64,000 nucleotides of DNA, taken from positions 2,047,337-2,111,336 of the forward strand of contig NZ_CP146016.1 of assembly GCF_036967215.1 (NCBI RefSeq). The letters run 5' to 3'. Under the pieces are notes generated by a model, which saw nothing but the letters and a program-made list of their open reading frames with translations, was not told the origin of the DNA and did no database searches. Positions within the stretch are counted from its first letter, which is position 1. Each line of letters begins with the position of its first letter. Shown here one piece after another: positions 56,803-64,000 of this stretch. A program made the translations under genes and the position numbers. Origin of the DNA: Sulfolobus tengchongensis (lineage in GTDB: Archaea > Thermoproteota > Thermoprotei_A > Sulfolobales > Sulfolobaceae).

Positions 56803-57249
56803 GTGATTTCAAAGTTTAGCTTTCAAAGACTTAAGAAGGGTGCACTCAAATACTTAGTGTTAGAGTGTCTTAATGATAAACCCATGAGGACATACGAGAT
56901 AATAAAGACAATTGAGAAAAAGTTTGAAGGATCGTATAGGCCTAGTACAGGTTCAATATATCCAGTTTTGAAAAATCTTCTTGAGAAAGACTTAATAAGA
57001 GTAAGAACAGAGGGAAATAAAAAAATATATGTCATAACTGATCGAGGGAGGAAGGAGTTAGAAGAAATTAAAAATAAATCACTTAAACTTCTTGGTGAAA
57101 ATGCAAATTCATCCAGACAAATATTACAAGAATTATTACAAATTGCGTTTTACCTATATGAAAATAGATCTAAAATAAATGAGGAAAAGACGCAAAAGAT
57201 TCTAGAATATTTAAAGGCATGTAGAAAACAAATTGAAGATATATTATAG
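56803..57249 (+). CDS. PadR-family transcriptional regulator
   Basis: 148 residues starting with GTG. GALKYLVLECLNDKPMRTYE, then IIKTIEKKFEGSYRPSTGSI and YPVLKNLLEKDLIRV form the PadR wHTH; the C-terminal helices (95-148) make the dimer arm. Targets are unknown. The 254-bp gap before it (56549-56802) is extremely AT-rich and holds no frame or hairpin I can support. Its stop overlaps the converging ThiN gene by 6 bp. Confidence 0.85.
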   Translation: MISKFSFQRLKKGALKYLVLECLNDKPMRTYEIIKTIEKKFEGSYRPSTGSIYPVLKNLLEKDLIRVRTEGNKKIYVITDRGRKELEEIKNKSLKLLGENANSSRQILQELLQIAFYLYENRSKINEEKTQKILEYLKACRKQIEDIL

Positions 57250-57807
57250 AATATATTGTAATAACTCGATGGCTCTATTTACAACTTTAATAGGATCTTC
57301 ATCTAAAATAAAAATTGAAGGCTCCTTGCCAAAATCTCCTAAATCTACAATATAATTAGGCACCTTACCCAATTTATTATAGCAACTTTCGATCATGAAG
57401 TTCATTGTACCACCTTCCTTAAGTTTAATGTCTTTAGGTTCTGTAGATCTGTCAAAAATACAAGTATCTTGAGCATTTAATTTATTAACGATCTCTTTAT
57501 AATATTTTAAATTTATGGCACTTCTAATTTTCCTATCAAATTTCATTGCAGTCAGAATTACTCTTGCAATATGATCTGAAGCACCAAAGGCAGGAAGCAT
57601 ACAATATATTACCCTATTAAAGGCTACAGTCAACCTGCCTGGAATCGCTGCTACATCATTCGTATTATTAGCATTTGGTAGAGCGTATCCAATGTTAGTC
57701 CTAATTTCTGGGACAAGTAAATATACTTTATCGCTAGACACAAACAAATCCACTGCTTCCTTAAGTTTCTTTAATACAATTTCCCTTTCCTTGCTATCCT
57801 GCATAGA
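57244..57807 (-). CDS. stand-alone ThiN-domain protein (thiamine-phosphate synthase-like)
   Basis: 187 residues from ATG 57807, supported by a TATA box about 26 bp upstream; frames from 57828 or 57858 would run into the divergent gene. ThiN landmarks are clear: VPEIRTNIGYALPNANNTND, VAAIPGRLTVAFNR, FGASDHIARVILTAMKFD, RSAINLKYYKE and VDLGDFGKEPSIF. ThiN usually sits behind ThiD (ThiDN) or an HTH (ThiR). Here it is alone and may supply thiamine-phosphate synthase activity that the C-terminus of the ThiD at 22884 seems to lack. Confidence 0.8.
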   Translation of the reverse strand, partial: SMQDSKEREIVLKKLKEAVDLFVSSDKVYLLVPEIRTNIGYALPNANNTNDVAAIPGRLTVAFNRVIYCMLPAFGASDHIARVILTAMKFDRKIRSAINLKYYKEIVNKLNAQDTCIFDRSTEPKDIKLKEGGTMNFMIESCYNKLGKVPNYIVDLGDFGKEPSIFILDEDPIKVVNRAIELLQYIL

Positions 57808-57808
57808 A

Positions 57809-57838
57809 AATAAATAGTATTTTCGCATATAATTTTTT
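57809..57838. promoter_or_regulatory. interleaved divergent TATA boxes (ThiN / 94-residue protein)
   Basis: On the plus strand aataaatag (57809-57818) is centred about 28 bp before the ATG at 57841. On the minus strand aaattatat (about 57829-57838) is centred about 26 bp before the ATG at 57807. Confidence 0.45.
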
Positions 57839-57840
57839 TG

Positions 57841-58125
57841 ATGAGGGGTCTCAATCATTATAAACTATTTTTATTTAAGGCCCCTCAAAGACTTAGGAGA
57901 GAAAGCGATAAAGATTATGCCTACAAGATATTACAATTGGTATCTATTAATCTAAACTTAGGAAAACCCTTGAGATACAAAATATATAATGAGGGAAATT
58001 ATAAGAAAATACATGCAATAACTGACAAAGGTTTAATAATAGTTAAGTATGTCGAAGAAAAGGAAGCAATTGCAATCGTAAAAATAAGGAAGCAAATACG
58101 GACTAGGTTCAGATATTTCAAATAA
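57841..58125 (+). CDS. small basic hypothetical protein
   Basis: 94 residues from ATG 57841 (a TTG directly before it is less likely). Basic throughout (APQRLRRESDKDY, IRKQIRTRFRYFK), with strands in the second half such as YKKIHAITDKGLIIVKYVEE. It could bind nucleic acid. I do not recognise it. It overlaps the converging DUF1614 gene by 8 bp. Confidence 0.6.
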   Translation: MRGLNHYKLFLFKAPQRLRRESDKDYAYKILQLVSINLNLGKPLRYKIYNEGNYKKIHAITDKGLIIVKYVEEKEAIAIVKIRKQIRTRFRYFK

Positions 58126-58846
58126 TAATAAGTTCACTTAAAAACACTGATATTATACCAGATACAAATATGCCATCAAACGTACCCATTCCACCAATAC
58201 TTATAATTTGTGGTCTAGCTTCATCAATAATTTTCTTCAGATTAAGCAAATCAGCACCTATAAGAGTTCCTAATACACTACCGATATAAGCTGATACTGG
58301 TATGAGAATATGAAGCTTGTAGAACAGAATGTAACTGGTCACTACAGAAAATACACTAGGAATAATTGGGTGCATTACCACACCAACACCTCTTATTACC
58401 CTAGAAAATAATTTTGAAATGAGAGCTACTATAATTATATTTATTAGAAAATATAAAATATAAAATTTTAATTCATACATTAAAAACAATGATATCATAG
58501 CTGGAATTAAAGCACCACCAAAGTTTACTGCAACTAGAGTGTTAGTACTTAATTTTAAAGCACGTGGTATAAAAATTGGATATCCGAAGAAAAATACCAC
58601 ATCTTGTTCAACCACTATCGCTTCCTTTTTTATTTCCTTTAATACGAGATTAAAAGGACTAGTGAATAGACTTAGAAATGAAATAGAAATAGAAGTAAAT
58701 ATTGCTATATCTCTATTAATACCTATTAACGAGAAAAGTTGAGAAAAATATCCAGCTGAGATTAAAGCCATAATTAAACCTAAAAGAAAATACACTACAG
58801 ACCTTAAGAGACCCCTAAATGGAGAAAGAACAATTACCCTCCTCAA
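58118..58846 (-). CDS. DUF1614-family membrane protein
   Basis: 242 residues, about seven to eight helices, with the family motif SIGGMGTFDGIFVSGIISVF at the C-terminus. The family's function is unknown. Its start overlaps the CobY-like gene stop by 4 bp, so it is the last gene of an operon with that gene and the AIR synthase-like gene. Confidence 0.75.
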   Translation of the reverse strand: MRRVIVLSPFRGLLRSVVYFLLGLIMALISAGYFSQLFSLIGINRDIAIFTSISISFLSLFTSPFNLVLKEIKKEAIVVEQDVVFFFGYPIFIPRALKLSTNTLVAVNFGGALIPAMISLFLMYELKFYILYFLINIIIVALISKLFSRVIRGVGVVMHPIIPSVFSVVTSYILFYKLHILIPVSAYIGSVLGTLIGADLLNLKKIIDEARPQIISIGGMGTFDGIFVSGIISVFLSELIII

Positions 58847-59343
58847 CGTTTATTACACTCCTTATTGGCTTTTATATAGTCCTCCCAAGTATTTATATTA
58901 TATAATCTTTCTCCCCCTTCGATAACTATATCTTTGTAATTTTCAAAATTTAATCCAGTCCAGTACGAAATACCAAAATATTCACTATTACCCTTTAGGT
59001 TACATATATCAGTATCACACTTATCTATTAAAAACTTTAATACATTGCTATTAATATAAGCAATGTCAACTGGCACGATTAAAATTGGAGGCTTTAGATT
59101 CTCAACAACATATTTAATATCACTTTCATAACCGTCATCCCTAGTTAGAAATATTTTAAAAACTGAATTTTGAAATATTTGAAATAGAGGATGAGAGGAA
59201 CTAATACCTAAATATATATCATCAGCTATTTCAGATACAGACTCATAGACCCACGAAATCAAAGGCTTACCACATACCACCAGAAACGGCTTGAATAACG
59301 ATATTCTCTTACCCTTTCCCCCCGCCAGGATTAGAGCTTTCAA
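58843..59343 (-). CDS. CobY/MobA-like nucleotidyltransferase
   Basis: 166 residues if started at TTG 59343, where an SD-like ggaggag lies 10-20 bp upstream; the ORF itself reaches 59388. LILAGGKGKRI, KPFLVVCGKPLISWV, PILIVPVDIAYINSN and LYNINTWEDYIKA follow the order of archaeal CobY, the GTP:adenosylcobinamide-phosphate guanylyltransferase. MobA is the alternative. A CobY would complete the loop between CbiB (9478) and CobS (8738). It overlaps the AIR synthase-like gene by 35 bp. Confidence 0.65.
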   Translation of the reverse strand: MKALILAGGKGKRISLFKPFLVVCGKPLISWVYESVSEIADDIYLGISSSHPLFQIFQNSVFKIFLTRDDGYESDIKYVVENLKPPILIVPVDIAYINSNVLKFLIDKCDTDICNLKGNSEYFGISYWTGLNFENYKDIVIEGGERLYNINTWEDYIKANKECNKR

Positions 59344-60265
59344 ATCTAACCAACTCCTCCTCAAAGTCTTCACTGAAGGAACCAACACCTTGAACTTCCA
59401 AAACCGGATCTCCCTTTCTTACCTCACCTATCACATAAGCCTCGCTAGTCTTCTCCAGAACTTTCTCCGGATTCTCAGTAACTACTAAAAAGGCGCCAGA
59501 GGAGATTAATTTTAATGGATCAATGCCTAAAGCAGAAGTTATTATCTTAGTCTCATACCTAACTTTAATCTTATCCAGGTTAACTGAAATAGTATAACCA
59601 GAGGCTCTTGCTATTTCAACCAATGCCTGCATCACTCCTCCTTCAGTAGCGTCGTGCATAGCAGTAGCATATTCCACTACATTTAAGGCCCGTTCTTGTA
59701 CTATGATATCATATTTAAATTGTTTTGCCTTAAATATGACTTCTTTACTAACTCCTTTTCTTAATAATAAATCTTCATAATCTTTAGCGAGAATCCAAGT
59801 TCCTTCTATCCCTGGACTACCCACTAGTATGACTTTCATTCCGTCCATTACTTTATCGTAGCTTAAAAACCTATCAGACGTCCCCATTGCAGTAGTTATA
59901 ACAATATCTTGTTTCACACTATTGGTAACTTCAGTGTGACCACCTATTACCTTACACCCTATCAGATTACAAGCTTCAGCAATTCCAAAAATCACATAAG
60001 TGAGATGTGAAATATCGGAGAGTAAAATAACGTTATTTACCCATTTACATTTAGCCCCTTTCATATTGATGTCATTGCACGCTACAGCTACTGAAAGAAA
60101 ACCACTATCGCTCTTTGACTCTGTAATTGGATCTGAATGAAGTATTATATATTTTTCCTCAGGCTTAAGAATTGCAGCATCCTCGCCTATTGAAGGACAA
60201 ATTACGCAATCACCTATTGGTAAATTATAAATAAATTTATTGATAGAAACTTTACCGAAATTCAC
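59309..60265 (-). CDS. AIR synthase-related protein (HypE/ThiL-like fold)
   Basis: 318 residues starting with GTG. The PurM-like fold is seen in PSIGEDAAILKPEEKYIILH, VACNDINMKGAKCKW, GGHTEVTNSV and MHDATEGGVMQALVEIARAS. It binds ATP and should phosphorylate or dehydrate a small carbonyl compound. HypE and ThiL are the nearest named relatives; no hydrogenase gene is nearby. Being first in an operon with a CobY-like protein, it may act in a cobalamin or cofactor step. Confidence 0.7.
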   Translation of the reverse strand: MNFGKVSINKFIYNLPIGDCVICPSIGEDAAILKPEEKYIILHSDPITESKSDSGFLSVAVACNDINMKGAKCKWVNNVILLSDISHLTYVIFGIAEACNLIGCKVIGGHTEVTNSVKQDIVITTAMGTSDRFLSYDKVMDGMKVILVGSPGIEGTWILAKDYEDLLLRKGVSKEVIFKAKQFKYDIIVQERALNVVEYATAMHDATEGGVMQALVEIARASGYTISVNLDKIKVRYETKIITSALGIDPLKLISSGAFLVVTENPEKVLEKTSEAYVIGEVRKGDPVLEVQGVGSFSEDFEEELVRFESSNPGGGKG

Positions 60266-60293
60266 ATTAACTATTATGTAAAAATTAGCATAT

Positions 60294-61031
60294 ATGAGTA
60301 ATGTTACAATTATCGAAGTTGATAACTTATATAAAAACTATAAGGAAAAGGAAGTACTAAAAGGAATTTCGTTCACTGTTAATAAAGGCGAAATATTTTC
60401 GTTATTGGGTCCTAATGGTGCAGGAAAGACAACTACCGTGAAGATACTGTCTTGTGTCCTAAAACCCACTAAAGGAAAAGTGAGGGTAATGGGGTATAAC
60501 GTACCAAGTGAATGTAATAAGATTAGAGAAAGAATAGGAGTAATGCCACAAGATTACCAGGGTTTTTTAGATCTAACTGTCAGAGAAAACATAGAATATT
60601 TCGTTAAGTTATATAATGGGATGAAAAAGGAAGTTGATGAACTAATTTCAATGCTAGATTTAGAGGAGGTGAAAAATCAGAAATTAAGATACTTATCAGG
60701 GGGCTACATGAGAAGAGTTGGTCTTGCGTCTGCGTTCGCAGGTGGCCAAGAAATTCTATTCCTAGACGAACCTACTGTGGGATTAGATCCTAAAGCGAGG
60801 AGAGAATTTTGGGAAATTTTAAAATCGATGAAGAGCAAGGGAGTGACAATATTTTTAACCACTCACTATTTAGATGAGGCACAAAAACTATCTGATAGAG
60901 TAGCTATATTATATAAAGGAAAACTAATTAAAGTTTCTACGGCAGATGAGATAATAGCTGAATTTAAGGCAAGCACTTTAGAAGATGCTTACCTAGAATT
61001 AATTAAATCACTAGAGGAGAGTGAAAAATAA
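60294..61031 (+). CDS. ABC-2-type exporter ATPase
   Basis: 245 residues. Walker A is GPNGAGKTT (39-47), the Q-loop MPQDYQGF, signature LSGGYMRR, Walker B ILFLDEPTVGLDP and the H-loop LTTHYLDEA. It is of the DrrA/CcmA type. It overlaps its permease by one base. The ATG lies inside the likely TATA box of the divergent gene (catatatg). Confidence 0.92.
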   Translation: MSNVTIIEVDNLYKNYKEKEVLKGISFTVNKGEIFSLLGPNGAGKTTTVKILSCVLKPTKGKVRVMGYNVPSECNKIRERIGVMPQDYQGFLDLTVRENIEYFVKLYNGMKKEVDELISMLDLEEVKNQKLRYLSGGYMRRVGLASAFAGGQEILFLDEPTVGLDPKARREFWEILKSMKSKGVTIFLTTHYLDEAQKLSDRVAILYKGKLIKVSTADEIIAEFKASTLEDAYLELIKSLEESEK

Positions 61032-62032
61032 TGAATAGAATCCTACTTACTGTTTCTGCTTTAGTCAAGGACAACCTAAGAAATAGATTCGTAATATTTT
61101 GGATTGTCGTGTTTCCTATCTTAATAACGTTACTGTTTGGTCTTGTATTTGGCGGGTTTAGCAATTACTTTCATATAACGGTAGTGGTGGAGGGTAATCC
61201 AAATTTAGCTAAGTACCTTAACACGACTAATGTGTTCCAAGGAGTAACTAATGTAACACTAGCTTATGCAATAGAACACGATTATATTTACATAAAGATA
61301 AACGGAACTAATTTCACAATATATACCAGTAAGCAAAACCAAGAATTCGTACCAGTGCTAGAGTCAGTAATTGAGCAGTATTATCAAAGGACAAATAATA
61401 CATACCATTTTACAGTATCCCAAATATCAAACTATACTTACTATTATTATTTGATTTCTGGAATAATAGGGATAATTTCACTATCTAACGGAATACTTAG
61501 TATGATAGGCGTATCTGCAGGGTATTATAGGGATAGGGTTATTGAAAGATTAGCTACATCACCGCTAAGAAGTTATGAATGGGTGATCTCATTAATAATT
61601 TATGTGATTATCATAACTCTTATTTCTACAACTACAGTAATCATTTTGGGAATAATTTTTGGTTTTATACCATTAATAAGCTTAGCATTTATCGGATTCC
61701 TAGTAATCTCAACGCTATTATTTGGCGGTTTAGGTGCAATAATCTATGGATTAACACCTAAGGATAAAATATTCCTCTCAGAAATTGTGGCTAATGTTCT
61801 AGTATTTCCCCTAATGTTCTTGAGCAACGCATTCTTTCCTCCTACGGTATATCCCCCACTCATAAGAGTATTTATAGAATATCAACCCTTGTCAATTATT
61901 ATAACTGTCATAAGGGATCTAATAGTTTACGGAGTTGCACCAAATCCAATATTAGTTGTTATGATTTTGATCTTTACATTGGTTTTTCTTTATGCTGGAG
62001 GAAGACTATTGCGGCTAAGAGAAATTGATTAA
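61031..62032 (+). CDS. ABC-2-type exporter permease
   Basis: 333 residues. One N-terminal helix (about 19-42), an outer domain of about 110 residues with NxT sites, then five helices from about 140 on, ending with a short basic tail. This is the ABC2_membrane_3 layout. With the ATPase it probably exports a drug, lipid or peptide. PadR regulators often control such pairs, but the nearest ones are not adjacent. Confidence 0.85.
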   Translation: MNRILLTVSALVKDNLRNRFVIFWIVVFPILITLLFGLVFGGFSNYFHITVVVEGNPNLAKYLNTTNVFQGVTNVTLAYAIEHDYIYIKINGTNFTIYTSKQNQEFVPVLESVIEQYYQRTNNTYHFTVSQISNYTYYYYLISGIIGIISLSNGILSMIGVSAGYYRDRVIERLATSPLRSYEWVISLIIYVIIITLISTTTVIILGIIFGFIPLISLAFIGFLVISTLLFGGLGAIIYGLTPKDKIFLSEIVANVLVFPLMFLSNAFFPPTVYPPLIRVFIEYQPLSIIITVIRDLIVYGVAPNPILVVMILIFTLVFLYAGGRLLRLREID

Positions 62033-62147
62033 AACCAAATGGAATATAACGTTTGAAAGTTGTTTAAAAAAGAGAAAATCAATTTATTAAAGCTAATTGC
62101 ATAATGCAGCCAAGCTGAGATAGAGCAGAAACGTATAATATATTATT

Positions 62148-62395
62148 TCATACATGTCCACTGAGAGACGAACTGGAAGTCTTAATGTGAAAAACTGCAT
62201 CAGTACCCAAGCATAAATATATGCCAGAATATTCGTTATACCACACCACCGCTCTCTTTAAATCCTTGGAGCTTTCGTTACATTAGTCATAGATAATGGA
62301 TATGCGTCTGGACCATTAATATCAGTAATATTAAGTTTAAGGAATGTAACATTACCTACATTAATTAGCTCTGTATTTTCACTGCAAACATTATC
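62148..62395 (-). pseudogene. frameshifted remnant of a secreted protein gene
   Basis: In the 493-bp gene-free stretch 62033-62525 two minus-strand frames join across a frameshift: one reads ...ITDINGPDAYPLSMTNV..., the second continues ...VVWYNEYSGIYLCLGTDAVF. Together they look like the C-terminal part of a secreted, perhaps solute-binding, protein. The N-terminal part is missing and stops flank both pieces. The family call is weak; the rest of the stretch shows nothing clear. Confidence 0.45.
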
Positions 62396-62525
62396 TTAGG
62401 TTTTTTTTAGAATTATTAAATAGAGGACCCATATGTTACCATAAGATATAAGGGATGAAATAAATGTAAAAATTACATAATAAATAATTTATACCTTCGT
62501 GATGATATCATGACCCAATCTACCA

Positions 62526-63275
62526 TTAAATCCAAGAAGGATTAGACTTGTTAAGAAAGCTTAATAGTCCTTCTCTTGCCTCTTCACTTTGGACTTGAAC
62601 TACAAGGTCGTCAAATGCTTTGTCAATGTATTGTCTAAATGGCCTTAGCATATTTCTTTTCACATATAATGTGGCGAAAGGTGCTGAAGACGAAATCTCC
62701 TTCATTAAACCTTCTGTAGCCTTATCTAAGTTATCACTTACTATATGAACTAAACCCATTGATTTAGCTTCATCTGCATTAATTACCTCACCACTTATAG
62801 CCAGCCTCTTAACGTTATTGTAACCTATTATGAAGGCGCCTATTGACGAGAGAACTGGAGGAAATAATCCAATTTTCACTCCTGGAGTGGCAAATTTAGC
62901 GTTAGCCTCTGATACTACATAATCTGAGAGAAGCAATAATTCCATAGAAGCTCCATATGCTATCTTTTTTACTTGAGAAATCACTATCTTATTTAAGTCC
63001 AACATCTTATGAAAGATCTCCCTCATGTAAGTAAAGAAGGTTATAGCAAATTCACTATCATTTGTAGCCCTAATTAGTTCCCTAATATCCGCTCCAGCTC
63101 CGAAATTGTCCTCTCCTCTAATAATTAGGAATCTTTTATTTTTATTCTCATTAATTGATGAAAGAGTGTCTATCACCTCAGTCATAAATTTTACATTAAA
63201 CAAGTTATATTTATTTTCAGGCTGAAAGAATTTCAACAATATATATTTATCGTGCTCATAAACTTCTATAGGCAT
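62526..63275 (-). CDS. enoyl-CoA hydratase/isomerase (crotonase family)
   Basis: 249 residues. The oxyanion-hole regions are IRGEDNFGAGADIRELI and KKIAYGASMELLLLSDYVVS; FATPGVKIGLFPP follows as in crotonases. The usual second glutamate of hydratases is not obvious (GLFPPVLSSIG), so isomerase or another CoA-ester activity is possible. It lies 30 bp downstream of a PadR gene on the same strand and may be controlled by it. Confidence 0.82.
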   Translation of the reverse strand: MPIEVYEHDKYILLKFFQPENKYNLFNVKFMTEVIDTLSSINENKNKRFLIIRGEDNFGAGADIRELIRATNDSEFAITFFTYMREIFHKMLDLNKIVISQVKKIAYGASMELLLLSDYVVSEANAKFATPGVKIGLFPPVLSSIGAFIIGYNNVKRLAISGEVINADEAKSMGLVHIVSDNLDKATEGLMKEISSSAPFATLYVKRNMLRPFRQYIDKAFDDLVVQVQSEEAREGLLSFLNKSNPSWI

Positions 63276-63305
63276 ATTATTAGAACTATTTACGAAAAGA
63301 AAAAC

Positions 63306-63701
63306 TTATTGTAAAACCTTATTTAACTCTTCTAAAATACCTTTCACTCTTTGCTTATCCTCACTACTTAACCTCTCTAAATTCTCTATTATATACCTAA
63401 CTGAAAATTCTAGTTGGGCTATAGCTTCCTTTATTTTATCTTCTTCTGACATAACTCCGACAACTTTCTTACCTTCCGGAGTTAGCTCATAATATTTTTT
63501 CCATCCATCAACCTTACTGATTCTTATTAAACCCTCAGACTCTAAAGCGTCTAAAGCGGGATACACTGAGCCAGGAGATGGTCTCCACATACCATAACTT
63601 ATCTTCTCGATCTCATCCATTATCTGAGCACCAGTCATGGGCCCTTTTGACAACACATACAATATAAGCCATTTTAACCCTCTTCGATGATGCCAGTGCA
63701 T
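63306..63701 (-). CDS. PadR-family transcriptional regulator
   Basis: 131 residues beginning MHWHHRRGLKWLILYVLSKG. The wHTH includes TGAQIMDEIEKISYGMWRPS and PGSVYPALDALESEGLI; the C-terminal helix is a dimerisation arm. The His-rich start is common in PadR proteins. It probably controls itself and the crotonase gene. A TATA-like tatataaat lies about 34 bp before the ATG. Confidence 0.85.
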   Translation of the reverse strand: MHWHHRRGLKWLILYVLSKGPMTGAQIMDEIEKISYGMWRPSPGSVYPALDALESEGLIRISKVDGWKKYYELTPEGKKVVGVMSEEDKIKEAIAQLEFSVRYIIENLERLSSEDKQRVKGILEELNKVLQ

Positions 63702-63778
63702 AAATTCTCAATAACTATTTCTCTTTAACATTTATATAATCTGTTATTATTACTTCAACGGATAGTTCTAGTTAATTT

Positions 63779-63792
63779 TACAATTAATTGTA
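63779..63792. promoter_or_regulatory. 14-bp palindrome upstream of the padR gene
   Basis: tacaattaattgta is a perfect inverted repeat about 45 bp upstream of the padR TATA box, a fair place for an operator. The surrounding 63702-63961 shows no gene. Confidence 0.4.
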
Positions 63793-63961
63793 TCAATACA
63801 TGTTAGTAAACTCTCAGGCTGTATTAATCATACTACTTTAATAGCTACTTTAGTTATCTTTTTTACCGAAATGAGATTTAACGTAATTCCAAAAATTTTG
63901 TCATAAGATTAAAAAGATATATGACTATTTTAACTTTTAATTATCAAAAAGAATAGAAAAA

Positions 63962-64000
63962 TTATAATGGCTTAAACTCCTTTTCAACTAACTGAGCCAT
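63962..64000 (-). CDS. possible C-terminal end of a gene continuing past the window
   Basis: A minus-strand frame is open from the window edge to a TAA at 63962-63964 (MAQLVEKEFKPL). It may be the tail of a gene that starts outside, or chance. Confidence 0.25.
   Translation of the reverse strand: MAQLVEKEFKPL

Noticed and set aside
62496-62525. C box (gtgatga) of an sRNA
   Set aside because: No D, D' or C' boxes follow at workable distances.

Overview
The window looks like chromosomal DNA of a thermoacidophilic crenarchaeon of the Saccharolobus/Sulfolobus group (S. solfataricus or a close relative). Four things support this. The DNA is AT-rich and gene-dense, with ATG, GTG and TTG starts. 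Many genes are leaderless, with a TATA box 25-30 bp before the start codon. A Cas4 protein (22236-22844) carries its key residues at exactly the positions I remember for SSO0001 (C32, D99, E113, K115, C188, C191, C197). A segAB chromosome-segregation pair lies about 30 kb further on, as SSO0034/SSO0035 do. There are no rRNA genes, tRNA genes, CRISPR arrays or intact insertion sequences.

Layout. 1-5 kb: an amino-acid permease cut by the window edge, then a minus-strand envelope operon (RHH-like protein, flippase, DhnA-type aldolase, PMT-like glycosyltransferase) and a CBS protein. 5-11 kb: HtpX protease, GMP synthase ATPase subunit, three cobalamin genes (cobQ, cobS, cbiB) and a zinc alcohol dehydrogenase. 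11-21 kb: a small M48 protease, a molybdenum hydroxylase large subunit, a PUA protein, Dpm1-like transferase, amino-acid enzymes, a VIT1-like transporter and UPF0282. 21-27.3 kb: a tight plus-strand run of GT2, cas4, thiD, ribokinase, a possible 28-residue ORF, an RNase Z-like protein, a class II amidotransferase and a compact TnpB-like protein. 27-33.5 kb: the first HDAC-like enzyme, a prolidase, a large repeat-built secreted protein and a TRIC-type channel. 33.6-42 kb: a wHTH/HipA-like pair, TauE/SafE with DUF1634, the GAT-QueC archaeosine enzyme, an Hrq1/MrfA-like helicase, an FAD/Fe-S protein and MoaB. 42-51.4 kb: a DadA-like oxidase, a box C/D sRNA, two nuclease-like proteins around a dolichol kinase-like protein, PurT, a second HDAC-like enzyme, a four-CBS protein and a nitrilase. 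51.4-52.1 kb: a gene-poor stretch with mobile-element debris and RNA-like structures. 52.1-57 kb: segAB, two very AT-rich orphan genes and a pilin-like protein. 57-64 kb: PadR regulators, a solo ThiN protein, a possible CobY operon, an ABC-2 exporter and a crotonase.

Themes. Glycan assembly is spread over the window: PMT-like transferase, flippase, Dpm1, GT2 and polyprenol kinase. Cobalamin synthesis is split between 7.3-10.4 kb and a probable CobY at 58.8 kb. Points worth a second look are: the compact TnpB-like protein without element ends; the SegB-type motif cluster and a 16-bp palindrome around segAB; one strong box C/D sRNA and one weaker one; interleaved divergent leaderless promoters at several gene pairs; and an omegaRNA-like hairpin with no tnpB.
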